Source: Propionibacteriaceae bacterium (GTDB lineage Bacteria; Actinomycetota; Actinomycetes; Propionibacteriales; Propionibacteriaceae). From it: 6,895 nucleotides of DNA. Each line of letters opens with the position of its first letter. Position 1 is the first letter of the stretch. The notes under the pieces are model-generated. The model searched no databases. It saw only the letters and a program-made list of their open reading frames with translations, and was not told where the DNA came from. Location of the stretch: the NCBI GenBank assembly GCA_009781325.1, contig WQYJ01000107.1:1-6895 (forward strand). The letters are read 5' to 3'. Both the position numbers and the translations under genes were made by a program. Shown here piece by piece: positions 1-5,282 of this stretch.

Positions 1-135
1 CGTTGCCACCGCTCGGCAGGCGTCCAGCCTGCCTTCCCGGTGGTCGCCTTGCCAGCACACCCACCTAGTGCCGCTCGTTACGGCAGCGATCGGTGGATTC
101 AGGCTTTGGCAGGATGACCTGGGGTGCAGCTTCTT
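1..135. repeat. Intergenic hairpin/repeat block upstream of glyS
   Basis: No coding region is supported here. Two inverted repeats are visible. The first is a two-part hairpin: an outer stem CCACCG (6-11) with CGGTGG (38-43), and an inner stem GGCAGGC (15-21) with GCCTGCC (27-33). The second is a smaller stem, TGCCG (69-73) with CGGCA (81-85). At 108-119 lies GGCAGGATGACC, identical to 2555-2566 inside the dus insertion and close to 2434-2443; a GATCGG (88-93) also occurs in those elements. I infer a diverged or partial member of the same dispersed palindromic repeat family. The first hairpin could instead terminate a gene left of the window, but it has no U-run after it. Confidence 0.45.
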
Positions 136-144
136 GGCTTGATA

Positions 145-176
145 AAGAGGTGTGAACTCTTCGTTTCGGGTAATCT
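145..176 (+). promoter_or_regulatory. Possible glyS promoter region with small inverted repeat
   Basis: A -10-like TAATCT (171-176) lies about 50 nt before the glyS start. No convincing -35 stands at the normal distance; TTGATA (139-144) is 26 nt away, which is too far. An inverted repeat AAGAG (145-149) / CTCTT (157-161) with a 7-nt loop sits where the -35 should be and could be a regulator site. This is a weak call based on position and a single hexamer. Confidence 0.25.
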
Positions 177-184
177 AGTGACTT

Positions 185-206
185 GGTATGCCAGCCGGGC
201 ATGACC
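185..206 (+). other. Stem-loop in the glyS 5' leader
   Basis: GGTATGCC (185-192) pairs with GGCAT-ACC (198-206, one bulged G), with a 5-nt loop. This gives an 8-bp stem just upstream of the glyS ribosome-binding region. It lacks the specifier loop and T-box sequence of a T-box leader and has no U-tract, so it is not an obvious attenuator. It may affect mRNA stability or be chance. Confidence 0.3.
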
Positions 207-226
207 GTACATGAAAAGAGAATCTT

Positions 227-1603
227 ATGGCCAGTGCGCTTGATAATGTCATCAATCTTGCTAAACGACGCGGGTTTGTTTATCCCTGCGGGGAAATCTA
301 TGGCGGGACGAGGGCTGCGTGGGACTATGGTCCGCTCGGTGTCGAACTTAAGGAGAACATCAAGAAGCAGTGGTGGCGTTCTGTGGTGACATCCCGTGAT
401 GACATCGTTGGCCTGGATTCTTCGGTGATTCTTCCTCGTATGGTCTGGGTTGCCTCCGGACACGTTGGAGTCTTCAATGATCCGTTGACTGAATGCCTGA
501 GCTGCCACAAGCGTTTCCGCGCTGACACTTTGGAAGAGGAGTTCGAGTATCGCAAGAACCGCAAGCCTGCTGGTTTGGAGGAGATTCCTTGCCCGAACTG
601 CGGTACGAAGGGTCAGTGGACCGAACCTAAAGACTTCAACATGATGCTCAAGACCTACCTCGGGCCGATCGAAGACGAGTCTGGGCTGCACTATCTGCGC
701 CCCGAGACTGCCCAGGGGATCTTCGTAAACTTCGCTAATGTCGTCCAGACTCAGCGGATGAAGCCTCCGTTTGGGATCGGTCAGACCGGAAAGTCTTTCC
801 GCAATGAGATCACACCGGGCAACTTCATCTTTAGAACCCGGGAGTTCGAGCAGATGGAGATGGAGTTCTTCGTCAAGCCTGGTACTGACGAAGAATGGCA
901 TCAATATTGGATCGATGAGCGGACTAATTGGTACGTCGATCTGGGACTTAGCCGCGATAATCTGCGCCACTACGAGCACCCGAAAGAGAAGCTTTCGCAC
1001 TACTCGAAGCGTACTGTCGACATCGAGTATCGCTTCGGATTCCAGGGTTCGGAGTGGGGAGAGCTCGAAGGGATCGCCAACCGTACTGACTTCGATCTGA
1101 CGACACACTCGGAGCATTCTGGTGAGGACATGTCCTACCGTGACCCGGTGACCAACGAGCGCTATATGCCGTACGTGATCGAGCCGGCGGCTGGGTTGAC
1201 CCGGTCGTTGATGGCCTTCCTGGTGGAGTCCTATGAAGAGGATGAAGCCCCCAATACCAAGGGTGGGGTTGATACTCGTACGGTATTGCGTCTGGACCCG
1301 AGGCTCTCTCCGGTCAAGGCTGCGGTGCTGCCCTTGTCGCGCCATGAGGATCTGTCTCCGAAAGCTCGTGATCTGGCAGTGCAACTGCGGAAGTTCTGGA
1401 ATGTGGACTTCGATGATGCCCAGGCTATTGGGCGCCGCTATCGCCGCCAGGATGAGATCGGCACGCCCTTCTGTGTGACGGTGGACTTCGATACTTTGGA
1501 AGATCAAGCGGTCACGATCCGCGAGCGCGACACCATGACCCAAGAGAGGGTGAGTCTGGATCAGGTTCAGTCTTATCTAGCGGCCCGTCTGATTGGTGCG
1601 TAA
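227..1603 (+). CDS. glyS: Glycyl-tRNA synthetase (class II, homodimeric type)
   Basis: This cytoplasmic enzyme charges tRNA-Gly with glycine, using ATP. The 458 residues match the usual length of the single-polypeptide (eukaryote/actinobacteria-like) form, not the alpha2-beta2 form. Visible features, in order: the N-terminal motif-1 region with AAWDYGPLG (30-38); a zinc-knuckle insertion with C90-x2-C93 and C122-x2-C125; the signature LRPETAQGIF (157-166); motif 2 with FRNEITP (191-197) and FRTREFEQMEMEFF (202-215); motif 3 with EPAAGLTRSLMAFL (319-332), carrying the class II arginine R326; and a C-terminal anticodon-binding domain (about 360-458) with the typical GTPFCVTVDFDTLEDQAVTIRERDT stretch split around 412-436. 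The ATG at 227 follows an AAAGAG-like ribosome site (215-220), and the protein starts where homologues do. The dus start codon abuts its stop codon (TAAATG), so the two genes are probably co-transcribed. All key residues looked for are present. Confidence 0.97.
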   Translation: MASALDNVINLAKRRGFVYPCGEIYGGTRAAWDYGPLGVELKENIKKQWWRSVVTSRDDIVGLDSSVILPRMVWVASGHVGVFNDPLTECLSCHKRFRADTLEEEFEYRKNRKPAGLEEIPCPNCGTKGQWTEPKDFNMMLKTYLGPIEDESGLHYLRPETAQGIFVNFANVVQTQRMKPPFGIGQTGKSFRNEITPGNFIFRTREFEQMEMEFFVKPGTDEEWHQYWIDERTNWYVDLGLSRDNLRHYEHPKEKLSHYSKRTVDIEYRFGFQGSEWGELEGIANRTDFDLTTHSEHSGEDMSYRDPVTNERYMPYVIEPAAGLTRSLMAFLVESYEEDEAPNTKGGVDTRTVLRLDPRLSPVKAAVLPLSRHEDLSPKARDLAVQLRKFWNVDFDDAQAIGRRYRRQDEIGTPFCVTVDFDTLEDQAVTIRERDTMTQERVSLDQVQSYLAARLIGA

Positions 1604-2968
1604 ATGAATCTGGGGGAAACAAGCCTCCCGATCCCCATCTTCCTGGCTCCCATGGCTGGGGTTACCAATGCTGCCTATCGTCGCTTATGCCGTGAGCAAG
1701 CTGAGCTTGGGTGTGAGCAGCGCCCGGCGGGGGTGTTCACCTGCGAGATGATCACAGCGCGGGGAATCACCGAACGGATCGATAAGACCTTTGCGATGAT
1801 GGCGCCTGATGTTGAGGATCCGATTTACTCTGTGCAGTTGTATGGGACTGATCCGCTGGTTGTGGGTAAGGCGATCTCTATTGCCTGCGGGGAGTATGGG
1901 GTTTCTCACATCGACCTTAACTTTGGCTGTCCTGTGCCTAAGGTCACCCGGCGCGGTGGTGGGGGAGTGCTGCCGTGGAAGCTTGATCGTTTTGCTGCGA
2001 TTCTTCATGCGGCAGTACGCGCTGCTGAGCCTTTCAGAGTGCCTGTGACGATCAAGACGCGTATTGGCATTGATAATGAGCATCTGACGATGTTTGATGC
2101 TGGTCGTATTGCTGAGCAAGCGGGAATTGCTGGAATTACTCTGCATGCTCGTACTGTTGATCAGGCGTACTCGGGGAAGGCTCGTTGGGAGGCTATTGCT
2201 GAGTTAGTGCAGGATGTGTCGATTCCGGTGATCGGAAATGGGGACATCTGGGAGGCTTCTGATGCAGTGCGGATGATGGCTGAAACTGGGTGTGCTGGTG
2301 TGAGTATTGGTCGAGGGGTTTTGGGTCGGCCTTGGCTTTTTCGTGATCTGGCTTCGGCTTTGAGTGCTGGTTCATATGCTCTTCCTGGGTCCATAGATCG
2401 GCTGCCGGGGGTCCTGCACTCCGCGAGCTCCGCGCAGGATGACGGTGTGGATAGCTTTCCCGAGTCCATAGATCGGCTGCCGGGGGTCAGCCCACCCCAC
2501 AAAGTGTCCTCGCTACGCTGCGGTACTTTGCGGGGACCCCGGGTCCTGCCTGGCGGCAGGATGACCACCGGGGTGGAGTTCGGGGGGGAACCGCGCGGGA
2601 ATCTGCCTAGCTGTGGGGAAGTGGCTGTTATGGTTCGCCGCCATGCTGAGTTGTTGGTGATCCACTTCGGCGACGAGCGCCATGCCATGGCGGACCTGCG
2701 CAAGCATATGGCTTGGTATTTCAAGGGCTTTTCGTTGGGAGGAGAACTGCGATATGCGCTGGGTTTAGTGTCCTCGCTAGCCGAACTAGATGACATCCTC
2801 GCCCGCCTCGACCTCGACGAAGAATTCCCCGAAAAGGAACTCCATTCCCCCCGAGGCCGCCAAGGCTCCCCGCGTACCAAAGTAGCCATGCCCTACAACT
2901 GGCTAACCTCCCGTACCCTCGACAACTTCGACCTGACCGGCGCTGATTTGGACACCTCAGGGGGCTGA
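1604..2968 (+). CDS. dus: tRNA-dihydrouridine synthase (DusB/Nifr3 type) with in-frame repeat insertion
   Basis: This FMN enzyme reduces uridines in the tRNA D-loop to dihydrouridine, using NADPH. The TIM barrel (about 10-245) shows LAPMAGVTN (14-22) for FMN binding, Q78, the catalytic cysteine C109 in NFGCPVPKVTRRGGG (106-120), K151 in TIKTRIG, H181 in LHARTVDQ, GNGDI (211-215) and GRG (237-239). The C-terminal helical tRNA-binding domain resumes at about 335 and keeps RRHAELL, LRKHMAWY and the actinobacterial tail RGRQGSPRTKVAMP. The 454 residues exceed the roughly 380-390 I recall for actinobacterial relatives. The excess lies between about 258 and 330 and is repeat-derived (see the insertion entry). 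The first codon follows the glyS stop without a gap and has no clear Shine-Dalgarno sequence, which suggests translational coupling. The 3' end overlaps the convergent vapC by 12 nt. The enzyme may still be functional, because the reading frame and all catalytic residues survive. Confidence 0.93.
   Translation: MNLGETSLPIPIFLAPMAGVTNAAYRRLCREQAELGCEQRPAGVFTCEMITARGITERIDKTFAMMAPDVEDPIYSVQLYGTDPLVVGKAISIACGEYGVSHIDLNFGCPVPKVTRRGGGGVLPWKLDRFAAILHAAVRAAEPFRVPVTIKTRIGIDNEHLTMFDAGRIAEQAGIAGITLHARTVDQAYSGKARWEAIAELVQDVSIPVIGNGDIWEASDAVRMMAETGCAGVSIGRGVLGRPWLFRDLASALSAGSYALPGSIDRLPGVLHSASSAQDDGVDSFPESIDRLPGVSPPHKVSSLRCGTLRGPRVLPGGRMTTGVEFGGEPRGNLPSCGEVAVMVRRHAELLVIHFGDERHAMADLRKHMAWYFKGFSLGGELRYALGLVSSLAELDDILARLDLDEEFPEKELHSPRGRQGSPRTKVAMPYNWLTSRTLDNFDLTGADLDTSGG
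2389..2413. repeat. 25-bp direct repeat, copy 1
   Basis: Begins GTCCATAGATCGG and ends GGGGGTC. It is identical to the copy at 2464-2488 and translates in the dus frame as SIDRLPGV. It forms the left part of the first repeat unit and runs directly into the inverted repeat at 2411-2443. Confidence 0.95.
2411..2443. repeat. Inverted repeat of first unit
   Basis: TCCTGC (2412-2417) pairs with GCAGGA (2434-2439), and a GTC/GAC pair outside it is separated by one extra T. The loop holds CGCG-AGCTC-CGCG, which can itself form a small inner stem. The right arm GCAGGATGAC is the same motif seen at 2557-2566 and 110-118. Confidence 0.7.
2464..2488. repeat. 25-bp direct repeat, copy 2
   Basis: A perfect copy of 2389-2413, placed 75 bp downstream and hence in the same dus reading frame. 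The bases 5' of both copies are also related: CTCTTCCTGG at 2379-2388 and GCTTTCCCGA at 2454-2463. The true repeat unit is therefore somewhat longer than 25 bp. Confidence 0.95.
2483..2540. repeat. Large imperfect hairpin of second unit
   Basis: CCCCACAAAGT (2495-2505) pairs with ACTTTGCGGGG (2525-2535) over 11 positions with one mismatch. Outside it, GGGGTC (2483-2488) can pair with GACCCC (2535-2540), sharing one base with the inner stem. In RNA this would be a stable structure within the dus message. Confidence 0.7.
2542..2566. repeat. Compact hairpin at the right end of the insertion
   Basis: TCCTGCC (2544-2550) and GGCAGGA (2555-2561) form a perfect 7-bp stem with loop TGGC, flanked by GG and TGACC. 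The right arm GGCAGGATGACC is repeated exactly at 108-119. Confidence 0.75.
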
Positions 2969-3373
2969 CAAAGTCCAGTCTTCCAGTCGTAACTTTGGCA
3001 CTCTGGAGAACTCCCGAGTGTTGTTGGAAACAAGTACTGCATTGATAGATAGCGCATGGCCGGCAATAGCTGAGTCGTTAAGACCGATAGGCGTACCTTG
3101 ATTACGAAGGTGAGCTCGGATCATCGCTGTGTGATCCACTGCATTGATGTCCCAAGCATAAGTGTCGACTCGACGAACAAGCTCATCCACCATATACGCA
3201 TGCTTTGGTGATACTTTGGGTCCGAGAGCCCCATCACGAAGCTCAGAATACGTAATGGCCGAAATGGCGATGATAGAACCTTCAGAAACTCGCTGCAGGA
3301 GATGAGTCCCCACAGATGGTTGATGACGCATCAAGAATGAGCAAATGTTCGTATCCAACATGTATGTGATCAT
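2957..3373 (-). CDS. vapC: VapC-type toxin, PIN-domain ribonuclease
   Basis: Predicted Mg2+-dependent endoribonuclease toxin of a type II toxin-antitoxin pair. Enteric relatives (MvpT/VapC) cut initiator tRNA in the anticodon loop. The 138 residues form a single PIN domain. It begins YMLDTNIC with acidic D7, then E44 in ITYSEL, D100 in GLNDSAIAGHA, and NNTREFSRVPKLRLEDW (117-133), which closely follows the MvpT/VapC pattern NTREF-RV-LR-EDW. All catalytic acids expected in the family are present, so the toxin looks intact. Its ATG overlaps the vapB stop by 4 nt (ATGA, 3370-3373), giving coupled translation. Its stop lies 12 nt inside the convergent dus end. The actual RNA target cannot be read from the sequence. 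Confidence 0.93.
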   Translation of the reverse strand: MITYMLDTNICSFLMRHQPSVGTHLLQRVSEGSIIAISAITYSELRDGALGPKVSPKHAYMVDELVRRVDTYAWDINAVDHTAMIRAHLRNQGTPIGLNDSAIAGHALSINAVLVSNNTREFSRVPKLRLEDWTLSAP

Positions 3374-3639
3374 TCGGAGTCATCTCCACAGTCAATCTCA
3401 CGTGATTCGATGGCATCAGGTCGATTAGCCATGAAGTCGTCATCGATGGGTTCAAGAGCAAAGAATGACTCCCACGATGGCTTCACTGGTCTGAGGGTCA
3501 GTACATCACCTTCGCGATGTGCCTCCAGTTCCGTGACTCCAGGAAAGCTCATAGCCTTGGGGATTCTGACAGCTTGATTTGCACGATTCATAAAGACAGA
3601 TACCCGCGTTGTCTCAACACGTACATGTGATTGAGTCAT
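3370..3639 (-). CDS. vapB: VapB-type antitoxin, AbrB-like DNA-binding protein
   Basis: Predicted antitoxin that binds and inhibits VapC and represses the operon. The 89 residues comprise an AbrB/SpoVT-like swapped-hairpin region (about 12-52) with the family motif FMNRANQAVRIPKAMSFPG (16-34), then a toxin-binding tail containing WESFF (56-60) and DDDFMANRP (66-74). This matches the VapB/MvpA pattern of a tryptophan followed by DFM-NR. The ATG at 3639 is preceded on the minus strand by GGTGGGTG, a usable ribosome site. It adds about eight residues before the point where relatives usually begin (ETTRVSVF), and no better in-frame start is obvious. A 16-bp palindrome at 3684-3699 is the likely operator. 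Base composition here is visibly more A+T rich than in dus or dnaE, as expected for an acquired module. Confidence 0.9.
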   Translation of the reverse strand: MTQSHVRVETTRVSVFMNRANQAVRIPKAMSFPGVTELEAHREGDVLTLRPVKPSWESFFALEPIDDDFMANRPDAIESREIDCGDDSE

Positions 3640-3683
3640 GGTTCACCCACCATTCTTTCAGCCTGTTTCTATCACGATTCAAG

Positions 3684-3699
3684 CATATGTTTACATATG
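3684..3699. promoter_or_regulatory. Palindromic operator candidate for vapBC
   Basis: CATATGT (3684-3690), TT, ACATATG (3693-3699): a perfect 7-bp inverted repeat with a 2-nt centre, 45-60 nt upstream of the vapB ATG. VapBC and related complexes commonly bind short palindromes at this position to autoregulate. A TATGCT (minus strand, overlapping the left arm) could be a -10, but no clean -35 was found. Confidence 0.5.
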
Positions 3700-3711
3700 T
3701 CATGTAGTTTC

Positions 3712-4281
3712 TTATGGGTGAAGGATGTCCATTCCGTAGACGACGATTCCTTCTGTGAGGATGTCGGAGACGATGGACATGGTGGGGTCTTCGAGGTCGG
3801 TTTTGGTGAGGTGGACTACGTCGCATTCGTTGCCTAGGCGGTGGGAGACTGCTCTTTCGAGGGGTTTGCGGCCGGCCCAGCCGGTGGGGGCGATGACGGC
3901 TAGATCGATGTCTGCCTCTGCGGTTGCTTGGCCGCGGGTGATGGAACCGAAGAGGATGACTGACAGCACTGTCTGGTCCACTGTTTCTGCGACGATCTGG
4001 CACAGGGCAGACACCGGAGCCATGAGGGTACGCAGAGGTTCGATGCAGTAGTGCTCGGTGTTGAGGGTGTAGAGGTTTGCTCGACCAACTGAGACCACAT
4101 TGAGCAGGCCAAAAGACTCTAAAGACTTCAGTGCTTGTTGGGTTGACCACAGGCTGTGAGAGTCGGAAACGATCGCGTGAATCTGTCGGCCTGTGAGGGC
4201 TGTTGAGGTGCGCAAAAACACTGACAGTACCGCGCCCTGCGCATCAGGCATAAGGCCGCCAAACGGTTTCCCAAAATCCAT
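3712..4281 (-). CDS. Winged-helix domain fused to a Pol-beta-superfamily nucleotidyltransferase
   Basis: A 189-residue protein of two parts. Residues about 14-75 look like a winged helix: TGRQIHAIV, then a recognition-helix-like SLWSTQQALKSLESFGLL, and a wing ending VVSVGRANLYTLN. Residues about 90-185 form a minimal nucleotidyltransferase domain with the diagnostic GSx10DxD motif (G112, S113, D124, D126 in LFGSITRGQATAEADIDLAVI) and a probable third acid, D154, in ECDVVHL. The active site therefore appears complete. Minimal transferases of this superfamily include MntA antitoxins, which AMPylate HEPN toxins, and several toxin transferases; none of these roles is proven here, and no HEPN gene is adjacent. 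It lies on the same strand as vapBC, 72 nt upstream. The ATG at 4281 lacks a Shine-Dalgarno sequence but sits about 8 nt after a -10-like element, which suggests a leaderless mRNA. I infer a DNA-binding, self-regulating nucleotidyl transferase; the substrate is unknown. Confidence 0.85.
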   Translation of the reverse strand: MDFGKPFGGLMPDAQGAVLSVFLRTSTALTGRQIHAIVSDSHSLWSTQQALKSLESFGLLNVVSVGRANLYTLNTEHYCIEPLRTLMAPVSALCQIVAETVDQTVLSVILFGSITRGQATAEADIDLAVIAPTGWAGRKPLERAVSHRLGNECDVVHLTKTDLEDPTMSIVSDILTEGIVVYGMDILHP

Positions 4282-4289
4282 AAAACCAA

Positions 4290-4317
4290 AATATCAGTCA
4301 TATGAAAGGAATACCAA
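4290..4317 (-). promoter_or_regulatory. Leaderless promoter of the nucleotidyltransferase gene
   Basis: On the minus strand, TTGGTA (forward 4312-4317) and GATATT (forward 4290-4295) are separated by 16 nt. The -10 ends 8 nt before the ATG, so transcription should begin at or next to the start codon. That agrees with the absence of a ribosome-binding site. Confidence 0.5.
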
Positions 4318-4354
4318 TCGCATGAAAGGAATAGCAGTCATAAGAAGCTAGTTT
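4295..4354. repeat. 20-bp tandem direct repeats over the promoter
   Basis: Two adjacent 20-bp units (4295-4314 and 4315-4334) agree at 16 of 20 positions, consensus CARTCRYATGAAAGGAATAS. A third, degraded unit begins at 4335 (CAGTCATAAGAA) and matches only its first half. The core ATGAAAGGAATA is perfect in both full units (4302-4313, 4322-4333). The array overlaps the -35 and spacer of the nucleotidyltransferase promoter. Its period is about two helical turns, so bound proteins would line up on one face. It is probably the operator for the winged-helix domain of the adjacent protein. Confidence 0.7.
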
Positions 4355-4360
4355 CAGGGA

Positions 4361-4396
4361 TTGGCATGGGGAAATACAAAGATATGAGTATACTCA
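4361..4396 (+). promoter_or_regulatory. Promoter and 12-bp palindrome before the epimerase gene
   Basis: TTGGCA (4361-4366) and TATGAG (4384-4389) are 17 nt apart. Alternatively TATACT (4389-4394), 6 nt before the GTG start, would serve as the -10 of a leaderless message. A perfect palindrome TGAGTATACTCA (4385-4396) covers the -10 in either case and could be a repressor site. Which -10 is used cannot be decided from sequence. Confidence 0.45.
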
Positions 4397-4400
4397 AGGG

Positions 4401-5282
4401 GTGAAGGTTGTGATTACCGGCGCATCGGGGATGATTGGCAGCGCATTAACAGCAGAATTGCTTGCTCAGGGACATCAGGTGCGGACGATGACTCGTGAGG
4501 AAGACACGGGTGATTATGTGTGGGGTGCGCGCCCAGGGACAGTCCCTGAGATGGCGTTGACTTGGGCTGATGCTCTTGTTTCACTGAATGGTGTGAGCCT
4601 GAGTCGCCTACCGTGGACCCAGGCATATCAATATCAAATAGTCGCCTCACGTGTCGATGCCACCACCGCTTTAGCCCAAGCGATTGCAACCAGTTCCGAC
4701 CCTCCGAAAGTGTGGGTATCAGGGTCTGCTGTCGGATATTACGGTGATACCGAAGACGCCGATTTGGAAGAGTATTCCCCATCCGGCAAGAGTTTTTTAG
4801 CTCAGGTCGTACGAGCTTGGGAGAATGCCACAAAACCTGCCGAGGAAAAAACGCGGGTTGTCCTTGCACGGACAGGACTGGTCCTGTCAGAACAGGGTGC
4901 ATTGAAGCCTCTGATAGCAACCACACGAGCTGGCCTGGGTTCCCGGATTGGTCCGGGGACACAATTCTGGCCATGGATTTCTCTGATCGATGAGGTGCGC
5001 GCTATCGCATATTGCCTTGACAACAAGTCTTTATCAGGTCCGATCAATCTCGTCGGTCCTCAACCAGCACGATCCTTGGGGATCACCCGGGCAGTTGCTC
5101 GCGCTCTGAATCGGCCACACTTGTTAGTTCTGCCCTCGGCAGTTATTCGCGTGCTCATGTCAGGTGCGGACGAGCTGCTCCTATCCTCTCAAAAAGCACA
5201 CCCGCGCGCCCTTCTCGACGCCGGATTCACGTTCACCCATCCCAATGCTGGCGAGGCAATCAGTTCCCTTGGCCTCGGGTGA
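4401..5282 (+). CDS. TIGR01777-family NAD(P)-dependent epimerase/SDR protein (YfcH-like)
   Basis: An extended-SDR-fold oxidoreductase of the YfcH/SDR39U1 family; the physiological substrate of this family is not established. The 293 residues are a normal length. The Rossmann motif TGASGMIG (6-13) follows strand KVVIT. The family block SLNGVSLSRLPW (61-72) is present, as are SGSAVGYYG (107-115), ARTGLVLS (156-163), IGPGTQFWPWI (183-193) and NLVGPQ (216-221). The C-terminal DUF1731-like segment LLSSQKAHPRALLDAGFTF (260-278) is also clear. The start is GTG at 4401, which gives the expected MKVVITG N-terminus. The AAGGGG at 4396-4401 overlaps this start and would suit a GTG at 4410, but that would remove part of the first strand; a leaderless start at 4401 fits better. 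The gene is divergent from the nucleotidyltransferase gene and overlaps the dnaE end by 23 nt. Confidence 0.92.
   Translation: MKVVITGASGMIGSALTAELLAQGHQVRTMTREEDTGDYVWGARPGTVPEMALTWADALVSLNGVSLSRLPWTQAYQYQIVASRVDATTALAQAIATSSDPPKVWVSGSAVGYYGDTEDADLEEYSPSGKSFLAQVVRAWENATKPAEEKTRVVLARTGLVLSEQGALKPLIATTRAGLGSRIGPGTQFWPWISLIDEVRAIAYCLDNKSLSGPINLVGPQPARSLGITRAVARALNRPHLLVLPSAVIRVLMSGADELLLSSQKAHPRALLDAGFTFTHPNAGEAISSLGLG

Larger units (their letters stand above)
2374..2590. mobile_element. Tandem palindromic repeat element inserted in frame in dus
   Basis: This stretch corresponds to dus residues of about 258-330, which have no counterpart in normal dihydrouridine synthases. It contains two tandem units. 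Read on the minus strand, each goes GTCATCCTGC, hairpin, GCAGGACC-CCGGCAGCC, GATCTATGGAC, then a CYCRGGAA-like end. The shared direct repeat is perfect over 25 bp (2389-2413 and 2464-2488), exactly 75 bp apart, and encodes SIDRLPGV twice. Three inverted repeats are embedded. There are no stops in the dus frame, and the length is compatible with a multiple of three. No transposase is present, so this looks like a non-autonomous REP/MITE-like or protein-inserted palindromic element. The boundaries are estimated from where the dus homology stops and restarts, and may be off by about 10-15 bases. Confidence 0.75.

Noticed and set aside
130..226. T-box riboswitch upstream of the synthetase gene
   Set aside because: The leader is short, with no T-box motif, specifier loop or terminator/antiterminator pair visible.
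65..1543. 492-codon open frame on the minus strand opposite glyS
   Set aside because: It lies antisense to a strongly conserved aminoacyl-tRNA synthetase, its translation resembles no protein family I know, and such long antisense frames are common where codon bias favours them.
2161..2889. 242-codon minus-strand open frame opposite the dus 3' half
   Set aside because: It is the antisense of dus and the repeat insertion. Its PGSRSMD-like repeats are simply the reverse translation of the palindromic element.
3614..4150. 178-codon minus-strand frame overlapping vapB and the nucleotidyltransferase gene
   Set aside because: It is rich in arginine, proline and histidine, has no recognisable domain, and is a shifted frame of the well-supported transferase gene.
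2957..4281. Composite transposon or integrated phage around the toxin-antitoxin genes
   Set aside because: No transposase, integrase, terminal inverted repeats or target duplication could be seen at either edge; only base composition and gene content suggest acquisition.
4295..4354. CRISPR array
   Set aside because: The 20-bp units are contiguous with no spacers, and there are only two to three of them, so they fit promoter operators better.
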